Source: an uncultured Rhizobiaceae bacterium (GTDB taxonomy: Bacteria > Pseudomonadota > Alphaproteobacteria > Rhizobiales > Rhizobiaceae). From it: DNA of 64,000 bases. Below are positions 49,476 to 58,954 of the stretch, in pieces; the first letter of the stretch is position 1; the number at the start of each line of letters is the position of its first letter. The stretch is taken from NCBI GenBank assembly GCA_951813045.1, contig CATOTF010000001.1:1-64000 (forward strand). Reading direction: 5' to 3'. The notes beneath the pieces are model-generated. The model made no database searches, was not told the origin of the DNA, and was given only the letters and a program-made list of their open reading frames with translations. The position numbers were made by a program, and so were the translations under genes.

Positions 49476-50441
49476 TTAATCGGCGTACCAAACCCGATTT
49501 GCAATCATGGTGATGGCATCAATTATGCTGGCAAAGCTCGCCCGTGCCCGGTCGCTTTGATGGCGCGCTCGCAAGTGCCCGTGAACCAATCCTTTATCCA
49601 GATTAAACCGAGCACGGCCACCGGCCTGATTTATCCGGTCGCAATATTGTTCAGCGTCGTCACATAAAGGATCGCATTCCGCCCCAAAAATGACAGTCGG
49701 CGGCAATCCATCAAAGCGGCTGTCGTTGAGTGGTGAACACAATGGGTCCGCAAGACGTTCCAGATCACCATCCAATCTTAAATTGGCGTAAAAAGCCATA
49801 TCCCTTGTGGTCAGCATGGGCGCGTCCTGATGGGTTATGGCTGACCCGGTGGTATGCGTATTGTTCAGACCGGGGTAAATTAGAACCTGACCAATGAGGC
49901 GGTCTGACTGGTCACGTGTGGCGTGGCAAAGTGCAGCTGAAAGATTACCACCGGCGCTGTCGCCCACCGCGATAATAGGCACTTGGGATATGGCGCACAG
50001 ATGGGAAAATACCACCAAGACGTCATCGAAATCTTCCGGAAAATGATGTTCCGGTGCCAGACGATAGTTGACACTGGTGATACTGAACCCGGTTTGGGCG
50101 CATATTTCAGCGCATACATCATCATGGCTGTCCAACCCGCCCACGACAAAACCGCCTCCATGGAGATAAATTGACTGGGCGGTATCATTGCCGCTGTCGG
50201 AGGTATATCGCCGAACGGGAATATCCCGGCCATCTGCCGTCACATGACCGTCAGATGCGGTAACGCCGGAAGGGATGCCCTGATGATAGGCCCGGCACAG
50301 GCGGTCATAAACATCCCGTTGTTCAGCAACACTAAGTTCAACTGCGTCAGGTGGATAATATTTTTCCGTTTCGCGAATAAAATCCCACACCTGCGGGTCG
50401 ATCAGGTGATGGTATTTTGCGGGATAGGGCGCAGAAACCAA
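49476..50441 (-). CDS. Alpha/beta hydrolase, hormone-sensitive-lipase type esterase
   Basis: 321 residues. Oxyanion motif YLHGGGFVVGG near 80, nucleophile Ser in VGDSAGGNLSA near 155, Asp in EHxD-like GAECDPLCDDA and His in KGLVHGHLR. It should hydrolyse esters of short acyl chains. It starts at TTG 50441, nine bases after the FAH-family gene, so the two form an operon. Confidence 0.87.
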   Translation of the reverse strand: MVSAPYPAKYHHLIDPQVWDFIRETEKYYPPDAVELSVAEQRDVYDRLCRAYHQGIPSGVTASDGHVTADGRDIPVRRYTSDSGNDTAQSIYLHGGGFVVGGLDSHDDVCAEICAQTGFSITSVNYRLAPEHHFPEDFDDVLVVFSHLCAISQVPIIAVGDSAGGNLSAALCHATRDQSDRLIGQVLIYPGLNNTHTTGSAITHQDAPMLTTRDMAFYANLRLDGDLERLADPLCSPLNDSRFDGLPPTVIFGAECDPLCDDAEQYCDRINQAGGRARFNLDKGLVHGHLRARHQSDRARASFASIIDAITMIANRVWYAD

Positions 50442-50450
50442 AAGAAGCGC

Positions 50451-51299
50451 CTATTTGTCCATCTTCACTTTCTGTTTTTGCACACCCAGCTTTTCGATGT
50501 GCACTTCCATCGTATCACCCACCTTGAGGTATTTCGGCTTTGGCTTCATGCCAAGGCCAACGCCGGGAGGTGTGCCCGTTGAAATAACATCACCGGGATG
50601 AAGGGTCATGAGGCCGGACAGGTGCTCGATGATTTGCGCGACGGTGAAGATCATGGTTTTCGTATTACCGGTCTGCATGCGCTTGCCGTTGACATCAAGA
50701 TGCATATCGAGGTTTTGTGGATCACCAACCTCATCGCGGGTAACAAGCCACGGGCCAGTTGGGCCGAACGTGTCGCAACTTTTACCCTTGGTCCATTGAC
50801 CGGTGAGATTGGCCTGGAAATGACGTTCCGAAACATCATTGACGACGCAATAGCCGGCGACATATTTCAACGCGTCTTTTTCGGCGACATATTTAGCCTT
50901 GCGCCCGATCACGACACCCAGTTCAACTTCCCAGTCGGTTGATTTGGAGCCCCGCGGCATGGAGACCGCATCATTTGCACCAACGATTGCCGAGTTCGCT
51001 TTGAAAAACAGGATTGGGTGCTCGGGAATGGCGGCACCAGTTTCCGCAGCATGGTCGGAATAGTTCAACCCGATGCACAAAAACTTCCCGATGTCGCCAA
51101 CACAAGGGCCGAGCCGCTGGCGCCCTTCGACTTTTTTCAACCTTTTTACATCCAACCCCCGGAGCATTTTTAAGGACTTGTCCGAGAGAAACTCGCCAGA
51201 TATGTCCCCGACCTTGCGAGACAAGTCCCGCAGATTTCCATCATCATCGATGAGGCCGGGTTTCTCCTGGCCAGTTTTTCCATAACGAACGAGCTTCAT
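50451..51299 (-). CDS. Fumarylacetoacetate hydrolase family protein
   Basis: 282 residues from ATG 51299. Metal ligands are Glu-Glu in DWEVELGVVIG and Asp in VVNDVSERHFQ, with STGTPPGVGLGMKP near the C-terminus, typical of the FAH superfamily. Members cleave or decarboxylate diketo acids, including 2,4-diketo-3-deoxy sugar acids and homoprotocatechuate products. The exact substrate is not clear. A lactonase and sugar-acid dehydratase at 58071-60766 make a sugar-acid substrate attractive. Confidence 0.87.
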   Translation of the reverse strand: MKLVRYGKTGQEKPGLIDDDGNLRDLSRKVGDISGEFLSDKSLKMLRGLDVKRLKKVEGRQRLGPCVGDIGKFLCIGLNYSDHAAETGAAIPEHPILFFKANSAIVGANDAVSMPRGSKSTDWEVELGVVIGRKAKYVAEKDALKYVAGYCVVNDVSERHFQANLTGQWTKGKSCDTFGPTGPWLVTRDEVGDPQNLDMHLDVNGKRMQTGNTKTMIFTVAQIIEHLSGLMTLHPGDVISTGTPPGVGLGMKPKPKYLKVGDTMEVHIEKLGVQKQKVKMDK

Positions 51300-51470
51300 T
51301 GTAATTTTCCAGTTGCAAATTGGTTTCGTAATTATCCGGGCGAAGAGTACAGGTCTTGTTAACCATAGCAAGACCAACCCGTCGTGATCGTTCCTGTAAT
51401 CAACATAAGGTTAAGACTGTTGTGGAATCATAGGGGTATCGATTTACTGACCGGGGGGTTGCAAGAAACC

Positions 51471-52133
51471 ATGTTTAAACCATCTGCAAATACGCTTCGA
51501 AACGCGACACCAAAAAAACACGTCGATAGGCGTGAGCCGCGCCAGCCGACGATGAAGTCGGGAAGTATTTGTGCAGATGGTGCGGATATGCATCTTGCGT
51601 GTACAATCCGTGATATTCACTCATCCGGTGCACGGTTGAGTGTCATGAACATGGCAGGACTCGGTGAATCGTTTTTATTGATAGTACGATCAGAAAACCT
51701 CGTTGCACGGGCGAAAATAGCTTGGAAAAAAGGCAATGAAATTGGGGTGCGCTTCCTTAGAAAAGATGATTTGAGCCAGGAAGAAAAATATCGCACTGAT
51801 CAACAATATCACTACAAAAAGGAAACTGAGCGTGCAGTAAAGCAACAGCAGGAGGCACATGAAAACGCACTTGCTGAAGAACAGGCTCGTGCGCAGGCTG
51901 AAGCCTATAGGGTAGCTCAAATCCGCATTACCCAAATGCAGATAATGGGAATGGACCTTACGAAGCCGTATTCTGAAGAAGATTTAAAGTCGGCTTACCG
52001 GAAGCAGGCCATGACAATGCACCCTGACCAGGGTGGTGACCCGGGCGCGTTCCATCAAATGCAGGAAGTTTATAAGATTATGATGGAAGACTTTGCCCGG
52101 CTTGTTGCATCACAACAGGGTTCGGCCGCTTAA
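51471..52133 (+). CDS. PilZ-DnaJ fusion protein
   Basis: 220 residues from ATG 51471; an upstream frame start at 51384 has weaker support. Residues about 15-95 form a PilZ domain: RREPRQP near 17-23 and HSSGARLSV match the RxxxR and (D/N)xSxxG c-di-GMP-binding motifs. A charged coiled-coil (KKETERAVKQQQEAHENALA) follows. The C-terminus is a J domain with AMTMHPDQGGDPGAF, including the HPD motif that stimulates Hsp70. This suggests c-di-GMP-controlled recruitment of DnaK. Confidence 0.82.
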   Translation: MFKPSANTLRNATPKKHVDRREPRQPTMKSGSICADGADMHLACTIRDIHSSGARLSVMNMAGLGESFLLIVRSENLVARAKIAWKKGNEIGVRFLRKDDLSQEEKYRTDQQYHYKKETERAVKQQQEAHENALAEEQARAQAEAYRVAQIRITQMQIMGMDLTKPYSEEDLKSAYRKQAMTMHPDQGGDPGAFHQMQEVYKIMMEDFARLVASQQGSAA

Positions 52134-52518
52134 AACGCGTCTGATAGCAGATCGTCAAAAAGCGCCTCCTGCTTGGCCATTTTAGCTGATAACGCCTTTG
52201 TAAGTTCCTCCGGCCTCAGCATCCCACCGTTCCATGTCGCAATCTGATCAAGTGAATCGGCGACTGTATGATCACGCGCATAGGTGATTGCCCGCTTAAT
52301 ACCGGCGATGGCGAGGGGTGATTTTATGGAGATTGAATTCGCCAGCTCCATCGCAGCATCCATCGCCGCCCCGCGACTTTTGTGAACTGAGTTGACCAGC
52401 CCCCAGCCTTTGGCCTCAGCTGCAGAAAAACGTCTGCCGGTGAAAGCCAGCTCACTGACAACGGCAGGAGAAATGAGTTTCGGCAGCCGTTGTAAAGTGC
52501 CAACATCCGCTGCCATTC

Positions 52519-54038
52519 GATTTTGATGAAAAAGGCTTTGTTTTAGTCGGCTTTGGAGTTTGATCGAGCGTCTCCCGATCCGGTTTCACACCGGTTGCGG
52601 GATCAACTTGGCTAGTTTTCTGAGGTTTTGTGCTGTTGCTGCGAGAAGGAATTCATCTTTGGCTCCGTTTGGTCCCCGCAGGCGCAGTCGGTCGAGTTTC
52701 ATGATGCGTTTGAGGTGGGCAAACAGCATTTCGACCTTTTTTCGCCGTCGTTGTGAATCGACATAAGCGTCGGTCAGCGAGAGCTCGCGGGCCAAATCAC
52801 GAGCACCTTCATAAATGTGGCGGCCGACATTGCGGACGGGTTGGTTGGGGCAGCAATATTTCTTCAGCAGGCATTCCTGGCAATCATATTTGCTGGCGCG
52901 GTAACGGATCGTATTGTCCGCCGCTACAGGAGATTTTCGATTCCGGTAAGCCCGTTGGGTTGGACGCAGCGGTAATCCGATCGGACAAATATAAGCGTCC
53001 TTTTCGTGGTCGTAGACAAACTCGCTTTTCTCAAAAGTGCCGTCCTTGCGTCGCGACTTATCGATGATTGGAATATGCGGCAGGATACCTTCTTTGTTGA
53101 CCAACCAGTTGAGGTTTTCTGCGGAACCATAAGCTGTGTCGGCGACCAGTATCTCGGGGTAGAGGTCAAACGTTTCCCGCGTTCGTACGATCATGGTGCG
53201 TGTAGAACCAACCTCGGCCTGTCTAATTGAACGGCTGGCTTCCACATCCACGATAATCGCGTGATCTGTGTCGATCAGGTAATTGTCTGAGTAAGCGAAG
53301 AAAGCTGGGCCCTTGAGCGCACCGGTCCATTGGGAAGCAGGGTCAGAACGTGAAGTGAACTTAGGTTCGACCTCACTGGCGGCACCGAATGCTGCGTCAT
53401 CCAGCACCTCTAGATATTCCTTCACAGCCCGAGGCACAGTTGCTGGATCGAGTGATGATGCGTCCCATTCCTCCTTTGGTGTCGATTTCTGCTTGTTGGC
53501 ATCTGCCCGAATAATGCTGGCATCAGTCGCAAACACCTCTCCACCAACTAAACCTTCAGCAATGCAACGAGTAACAACGCTCTCAAACAATTGCCAGAAC
53601 AGATCGCTCTCTCGAAACCGGCCATGGCGGTTCTTGGAAAAGGTCGATTGATCAGGCACGGGGTCGCCTAGATCAAGACGGCAGAACCATCTGTAGGCAA
53701 GATTCACATGGACCTCATCGCACAACCGTCGCTCAGATCGGATGCCCATGATGTATCCGACCAGCAACATGCGGATCATCAGTTCAGGATCAACCGAAGG
53801 GCGGCCAATGTCGCTGTAAAATGGGCGCAGGTGCGACCGCATATCGCCAAGATCAACAAACCGGTCAATTGACCGCAATAGATGATCATCAGGCACGTGG
53901 TCTTCGAGATTGAACTCGTAAAACAAAGCCGATTGAAATTCCTGGCGTGGTCCCAGCATCGCGTCAATCTCCCAAATCAATGGGTAAACTGAATCAGCCA
54001 ATGGTGATTACTTTAAGGCCGACTTTTTCATCAAAATC
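52519..54038 (-). mobile_element. IS1182-family element
   Basis: 16-bp perfect inverted repeats GATTTTGATGAAAAAG are at 52519-52534 and, inverted, 54023-54038. ATTC borders both sides (52515-52518 and 54039-54042) as the target duplication. The element holds one transposase gene and sits inside an enoyl-CoA hydratase gene. Confidence 0.92.
52586..53959 (-). CDS. IS1182-family transposase
   Basis: 457 residues from ATG 53959, preceded by GGGAGA. N-terminal DUF772-like region (PDDHLLRSIDRFVD, GRPSVDPELMIRMLLVGY), DDE core (FATDASIIRAD, LVADTAYGSAENL, KKVEMLFAHLKR), and a Cys cluster (YDCQECLLKKYCCP) between the second Asp and the Glu, characteristic of IS1182. Complete, so probably active. Confidence 0.93.
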   Translation of the reverse strand: MLGPRQEFQSALFYEFNLEDHVPDDHLLRSIDRFVDLGDMRSHLRPFYSDIGRPSVDPELMIRMLLVGYIMGIRSERRLCDEVHVNLAYRWFCRLDLGDPVPDQSTFSKNRHGRFRESDLFWQLFESVVTRCIAEGLVGGEVFATDASIIRADANKQKSTPKEEWDASSLDPATVPRAVKEYLEVLDDAAFGAASEVEPKFTSRSDPASQWTGALKGPAFFAYSDNYLIDTDHAIIVDVEASRSIRQAEVGSTRTMIVRTRETFDLYPEILVADTAYGSAENLNWLVNKEGILPHIPIIDKSRRKDGTFEKSEFVYDHEKDAYICPIGLPLRPTQRAYRNRKSPVAADNTIRYRASKYDCQECLLKKYCCPNQPVRNVGRHIYEGARDLARELSLTDAYVDSQRRRKKVEMLFAHLKRIMKLDRLRLRGPNGAKDEFLLAATAQNLRKLAKLIPQPV

Positions 54039-54499
54039 ATTCCGATATGGATTTCTTCAATTCCAAACGAAGTATCTTCGCTCGCAATGCGCATATCACA
54101 GGCCGTAATCAAATCTATCGCACCGCCAAGACAGGCCCCATGAGTAACGGCAATAACCGGCACACGTAGCCGTTCCAGACTTGAAAGAGAATCCTGCAGA
54201 CGTTTGATAAGGTCGCGCAGGGCGTATGCTGCTCTACCGGGTTCTTTTTCAAGCAATAAATTGATGTCGGCAAATGTATTGAGATCCATGACGCCGGAAA
54301 AATGTTTTCCAGCACCAGATAGTATGACGCAACGCACACTTGGGTCAGAATTAAAGGCGTCCGTCAGTTTTGGCAGGTCCTCCCAAAAATCTGGGGACAT
54401 TCCGTTGGCCTTTTCTGGCCTGTTCATCTCCAGTGTGACCACTGCCCCATTTCGGAAAATTCTAAAGAACGTGCTTTGAAGCTCATCCATTGCTCAATC

Positions 54500-55690
54500 C
54501 TATGTTTTCTTATCACCGAGTGACTTGGCAAATAATATGATGCGTTCCACTGCCTGTGATAGTTTCTGATCATCAATTGTCAGACTGAGACGGACGAAAT
54601 CATGTGCCTGTTGACCAAATACATCGCCAGGCATTACCGCTACCCCGTGATCCAGAAGTCCCATGGCAAAATCAGCTCCGCTTAAACCGCTGCGTGAAAC
54701 ATCGACCATCATGAACATTCCCGACGCCGCTTTGTGAGGAGATAGAATGGGAGAATTGGCAAAAGCCTCCATCAAAAGTGCAATCCGCCGTTGATAAGCA
54801 TGTGCCATAAGGGAGGCGGTGTCGTCAGGTTCGACAACCGCATGAACAGTCATATCAGCAATAAAGGGCTGGTTACCAAACAAGAGAGTTTCCGCGACCG
54901 ATTGGGCCTTGTCTATGAACCAAGAGGGACCGATGGCCCATCCCGATCTGAACCCCGGCGCTGCGTGGGACTTGGAGATTGAGGACACAACGACAGTGCG
55001 TGGGTTGAATTGGGGCTGGTCAAACGCAGACGCAAATGCGCCCTCGTAGATGAGTGATTCATATACCTCGTCACTCAGGATCCATAATCCGTGACGTTCG
55101 CAAAACTGCCCAATCTCTGTGATTTCTTCATGAGTAAGAACAGTGCCGGTCGGGTTGTGTGGCGAATTCAAAAGTAGAACTTTTGCAGTTGGCACCATCG
55201 CTGCCTCTAACGCTTCCACGGTAAGTCGGAAGCCGTTGGAGCTTTGCATTCTAACCGGAATGAAGTCGGCGCCGCTGGCTTCAACAACGCCTTCATAGGT
55301 TGCATAATAAGGGTCGGGCACCAATACGGCATCGCCTTTCTCAACCATCGACAGCATACAGATTGTAAGAGCGGCCTGGGTGCCGGGGAGGGCGAGCACG
55401 TTGTCCTCCCTTATGTCCTGGCCGGATCTCTGTGCATATTTTTGCGCAAGTACTGAAAGCAGATTTGGTTCGCCTTTGCCACCGGCGTAACCGGTACGTC
55501 CCGCCCGCATCGATGCTTCGGCAATATTGATGAGATGAGACGGGGTCGCGATATCGGGTTCGCCAATGGTGAGTTCGATGATATCATCACCAGCCTTGAC
55601 CCGGCGACGCGCTTCAAAGTGAACGGCCCAGCGGTCACTACCGAGTGTTGCAAGCCGGTCGGTAATTGATGCAGTGGACAGTTCAGCCAA
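54500..55690 (-). CDS. Class I/II (aspartate-type) aminotransferase
   Basis: 396 residues, fold type I PLP enzyme: LNSPHNPTGTVL near 172, SDEVYESLIYEG near 203, and PLP Lys in SSISKSHAAPGFRSGW near 235. It moves an amino group between an amino acid and a keto acid. It overlaps the decarboxylase gene by eight bases and precedes the enoyl-CoA hydratase gene by nine, so the three genes form one operon, probably for amino-acid breakdown. Confidence 0.9.
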   Translation of the reverse strand: MAELSTASITDRLATLGSDRWAVHFEARRRVKAGDDIIELTIGEPDIATPSHLINIAEASMRAGRTGYAGGKGEPNLLSVLAQKYAQRSGQDIREDNVLALPGTQAALTICMLSMVEKGDAVLVPDPYYATYEGVVEASGADFIPVRMQSSNGFRLTVEALEAAMVPTAKVLLLNSPHNPTGTVLTHEEITEIGQFCERHGLWILSDEVYESLIYEGAFASAFDQPQFNPRTVVVSSISKSHAAPGFRSGWAIGPSWFIDKAQSVAETLLFGNQPFIADMTVHAVVEPDDTASLMAHAYQRRIALLMEAFANSPILSPHKAASGMFMMVDVSRSGLSGADFAMGLLDHGVAVMPGDVFGQQAHDFVRLSLTIDDQKLSQAVERIILFAKSLGDKKT

Positions 55691-57101
55691 GTGAGTGGGC
55701 CACTTCAGTTATCGCTTCAAACGCGATGTTGACATCCTCTTCACGCATGTCAAATTGCCCGGCAACAAATCGAATTGCAGTTTTCCCGTCGTGGGATGTC
55801 TGGGTGAGATAGATGCGTCCATCGTCGTTGATGGCATTGACCAGATTTAGGTTGTGTTGATCCAGGTCGCGCCCGTCATCTACAACGTGCCTAAAGGAAA
55901 ACAACGACAGAACAGGCTCGCTAACAATCTCAAATCCGGGTGAAACGGATAGATTCTCAGCAAGACCTTGCGACCAAGAAACATGGTTCCGAATGCGGTT
56001 TCGAAGATTTTCCAATCCGTAAAAACGGAGCATGAACCAAACCTTGAGTGCTCTGAAACGCCGTCCAAGCTGAACCGACCATTCCGAAAAATTGACGATC
56101 CCGTCTTTGCCGTGGGTTTTCAGATATTCCGGTTGGATCGCCATCGTGCGCACCAGTGTTTCAGGGTTGCGCACAAGATGGAGCGAGCATTCGACCGGAA
56201 CGCCCAACCATTTATGCGGATTCAACACGATGGAGTCCGCCAGCTCCGCACCTTCCCACAGGTGTCTGAATTCCGGGCATATCATGGCGGAGCCAGCCCA
56301 TGCCGCGTCAAGGTGCGTATAAATTCCTTCTTCGCGAGCAATGGCGCAGATTTCTGCAACATTGTCGGTTGCACCAACCGACGTGCCACCAACACATATG
56401 ATGATGCCAGCCGGTGTGTAACCGCTCTCACGATCCGTCTTTATGGCTGCCCGAAGAGCATTGGCATTCATCGGGTATAAAGGGCCATCTCCGGTTGGGA
56501 TTTTGACGAGATTATCCTGGCCAAGACCCGCGATCCACATCGCCTTGTCGATGGAAGAATGGGTGCGCCCGGAAGCATAAACGCGCAAGGGTGCCTTACT
56601 GAAAAGACCTTCCTGATTACCTCTGAAATCTAGCGCGATTTCCCGCATGGTCAAAATTGCGCAAAGCGTTGATGAGGATGCTGAATCCTGAAAAGAACCC
56701 TTGAATTCAGCGGGCAGGTCGACCGCCTGGCGAAGCCAATCCACCATTTTCATTTCAAGTTCTGTAGCCGCAGGTGATGTCTGCCAAAGCATACATTGGC
56801 TGGCAAAAGCGGTGGCCAATTGTTCGGCTAATTGCGCCGCGGGGGACGCATTGGACTGGAAATAGGCAAAAAACCTTGGGTGCTGCCAATGGGTCATGGA
56901 ATCGGGGATGATGTTTTCGAAATCTTCGAAAATGGTGCCCATCGGCTCACCGGATTCAGGGGCGTGGTCATCGATCTGTTCTGCAACAGCACCGGGTCGA
57001 ACTGTGGGTCGAACAGCTCTCTCACCTATTGATTCAAGGTAGTCAGCAGACCAGTCTGCAGCATGATGGGACCAGTGGCGGAAATCAAACTCTTCGCTCA
57101 T
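55683..57101 (-). CDS. Group II PLP-dependent amino-acid decarboxylase (aromatic type)
   Basis: 472 residues. It resembles aromatic L-amino-acid/tyrosine decarboxylases: PRFFAYFQSNASPAAQLAE near 75, THLDAAWAGSAM near 265 and PLP Lys in VLNPHKWLGV near 297. It would release CO2 from an amino acid to give an amine. Linked with an aminotransferase and an enoyl-CoA hydratase, it may feed an amine or aldehyde degradation route. The substrate is not certain. Confidence 0.88.
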   Translation of the reverse strand: MSEEFDFRHWSHHAADWSADYLESIGERAVRPTVRPGAVAEQIDDHAPESGEPMGTIFEDFENIIPDSMTHWQHPRFFAYFQSNASPAAQLAEQLATAFASQCMLWQTSPAATELEMKMVDWLRQAVDLPAEFKGSFQDSASSSTLCAILTMREIALDFRGNQEGLFSKAPLRVYASGRTHSSIDKAMWIAGLGQDNLVKIPTGDGPLYPMNANALRAAIKTDRESGYTPAGIIICVGGTSVGATDNVAEICAIAREEGIYTHLDAAWAGSAMICPEFRHLWEGAELADSIVLNPHKWLGVPVECSLHLVRNPETLVRTMAIQPEYLKTHGKDGIVNFSEWSVQLGRRFRALKVWFMLRFYGLENLRNRIRNHVSWSQGLAENLSVSPGFEIVSEPVLSLFSFRHVVDDGRDLDQHNLNLVNAINDDGRIYLTQTSHDGKTAIRFVAGQFDMREEDVNIAFEAITEVAHSLG

Positions 57102-57449
57102 TTCCGATCCGCCTTCAAGAATCCCAATTGAGAATTGACGGCATGACCTTCAATTGAAACCGGGCATGTTTCTGTAGGAAATATGGAAAAGTATGTAATG
57201 GCCATGAAATTCCGCCAATTGAGTGCAATTGGCAAAATGTCTGACAGAATATGGGTCGTTTGAAAAGATACCGATGATCGAGGGGCAGTTCGAGTTATCG
57301 ATACTTCACGTCAAGGCGCGCATTCATGAATTTTGTCGATTGAGGCGCGCCGCTGTGGGCAGTCACATGAAGATCGAATGTGTCCGCTTCATTTATGCAG
57401 CCCATTTGATCAGAAAGTATGACTGGCAGTAATGCCGGTTCAGTCGAAT
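57102..57449. other. Gap upstream of the decarboxylase operon
   Basis: It must contain the operon's promoter on the minus strand. An open frame at 57223-57432 (69 residues) has no recognisable family and no clear ribosome-binding site, so I do not call it. Confidence 0.4.
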
Positions 57450-57857
57450 TTAACCGGCATTACTCTGATCTTCGTCGATATCTGTCTCGATCGCACTGCG
57501 AAGCGGTACAACATTTGCGGCCGTTGCCAACGTAATCTTGTTGCTATCGCTTCTCTTGCCACGTTCAGCGGCGAGTGTTTTCTCAACGTCGCGGGACTGG
57601 CGGAAGACAACTTCACCGGCTGTGCCCATCGTCCGTTTCAACGTCATGCGATCGCAGGTTGATGCGATTAGCAGGCCAAGGTGGTTGAGGTGACGGCGGC
57701 CATAACAAAATGCTGCAAGGCGTGCGCGGTTTTGCAGGGGAAGCTGTTTTGCAATTTCAATGGCTTCCTGCGGTTCGGAGCTTGTGAGCTGGCCGAAAAG
57801 ATTTTCCGGTATCGGAATCGCCTGTTCATTAAGCGAGTGTGATTGAGCTGGTGACAT
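57450..57857 (-). CDS. Small conserved-looking protein of unknown function
   Basis: 135 residues from ATG 57857, which follows GGAGGGT. No motif is recognised. The middle (EAIEIAKQLPLQNRARLAAFCYGRRHLNHLGLL) looks helical and the C-terminus is polar. It has no signal peptide or membrane segment. The strong ribosome-binding site and clean frame support a real gene. It stands alone with an AT-rich upstream region. Confidence 0.65.
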   Translation of the reverse strand: MSPAQSHSLNEQAIPIPENLFGQLTSSEPQEAIEIAKQLPLQNRARLAAFCYGRRHLNHLGLLIASTCDRMTLKRTMGTAGEVVFRQSRDVEKTLAAERGKRSDSNKITLATAANVVPLRSAIETDIDEDQSNAG

Positions 57858-58070
57858 AATACCCTCCTTCCAAGGTGTGAGGGTATGTTCGTCCACCGTA
57901 CGTTAACACGGTATGAACAAGATGGAAAAAATTTTATGGAAATCCAATTCGGTTAATAAAACGCAACCGGTAAATTTAGTGTTCATTTTTATGGTTAATA
58001 TGCATTAACAGACGGAAAAGACGTTGTTTTTTCGCTTGCGAAAGGGAAGTTAAAACCGACCGAGGGGAAG

Positions 58071-58937
58071 CTAGAGCCGAATTTGATGCTCAGTAATGCC
58101 GGGCACATCCACGTGAAGCACGAGTATTTTACCAGCATTGGGCTGTTTTTCGAGTTGTTTTGGCGGTAGGCCTTCCTTTGCAGACGTAATATAGAGCGTT
58201 TTCAGGTCATCTCCGCCGAATGCGGGGCATGTCGGTTGACTAACGGGAAGTTCAATAATCCGGTCAAGCGAACCGTCCGGTGCGTAACGCGCGATGCGCG
58301 ATGCGCCCCATTGTGCATTCCACAAATAGCCTTCGGCATCACAAACAGCCCCGTCCGGATTCAAGTCAGCTTCGTGCAGGTTGATATGAACCTCCCGATG
58401 TCCAATTGGCGTACCATCGACATTCAATTTCCAGCGCCAGATAACCTGCGTTCGCGTGTCGGCAAGATAAGCCGTCTTTCCGTCCGGAGAAAAACACGTG
58501 GCATTGGGTATCGATACCTTGTCGAACAGCTGATGAACAATCCCGTTTGCGTAGCGGTAATAGGCACCTGCATGGGATACCATCGCTTGGCTCATGGTGC
58601 CGACCCAAAAACTGCCATCCGGCCCTGTACGCCCGTCATTCGAGCGGGTGTCGTTGTTTTCATCTTCAAGCGGCGCGACGGCTTCCCAGTGACCACTCTC
58701 AATGTCAAAATTCTGCAATCCGCTTGCGGTGGCGACGAGAAGCGAATTCTCATCAATCCATCCGGCGGCGGAGGCAGGTTCACCAAAATCCCAATGGCGG
58801 ATGTGTTCCCCAAGCGCATTGCTACTGAACAGGCGGCCAATTGGAATATCAAACCAGAAAAGCTCCTTGCGCAACGGATGCCACAATGGCCCTTCGCCCA
58901 AAGTGCATTCCGGTCCAAATGTGGTGATGTCGCTCAC
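58071..58937 (-). CDS. SMP-30/gluconolactonase-family sugar lactonase
   Basis: 288 residues from a GTG start. Six-bladed propeller of the SMP-30 family: GEGPLWHP near the N-terminus with the metal-binding Glu, RSNDGRTGPDGSFWVG with Asn and Asp ligands, and PNATCFSPDGKTAYLADT. It hydrolyses a sugar lactone to the acid. The dehydratase gene ends 17 bases upstream, so the pair would turn a pentono-lactone into a 2-keto-3-deoxy acid (Weimberg-type or arabinose oxidation). Confidence 0.9.
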   Translation of the reverse strand: MSDITTFGPECTLGEGPLWHPLRKELFWFDIPIGRLFSSNALGEHIRHWDFGEPASAAGWIDENSLLVATASGLQNFDIESGHWEAVAPLEDENNDTRSNDGRTGPDGSFWVGTMSQAMVSHAGAYYRYANGIVHQLFDKVSIPNATCFSPDGKTAYLADTRTQVIWRWKLNVDGTPIGHREVHINLHEADLNPDGAVCDAEGYLWNAQWGASRIARYAPDGSLDRIIELPVSQPTCPAFGGDDLKTLYITSAKEGLPPKQLEKQPNAGKILVLHVDVPGITEHQIRL

Positions 58938-58954
58938 GGTCCAAATCCTAATAA

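Larger units (their letters stand above)
52130..54490 (-). pseudogene. Enoyl-CoA hydratase/isomerase gene interrupted by an IS
   Basis: The N-terminal part (54490 to 54039) holds the crotonase oxyanion region GAGKHFSGVMD and THGACLGGAIDLITACD. The C-terminal part (52514 to 52130) continues AADVGTLQRLPKLIS... to KQEALFDDLLSDAF. Removing 52519-54038 and one ATTC copy restores a single frame of 278 residues across ...EEIHIGM|AADVG. The intact protein would hydrate or isomerise an acyl-CoA double bond. It is the third gene after the decarboxylase and aminotransferase. Its end overlaps the PilZ-DnaJ gene end by four bases. Confidence 0.93.

Noticed and set aside
57223-57432. 69-residue open frame in the gap before the decarboxylase operon
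   Set aside because: No family, no clear ribosome-binding site and it lies in the likely promoter region of the opposite strand.
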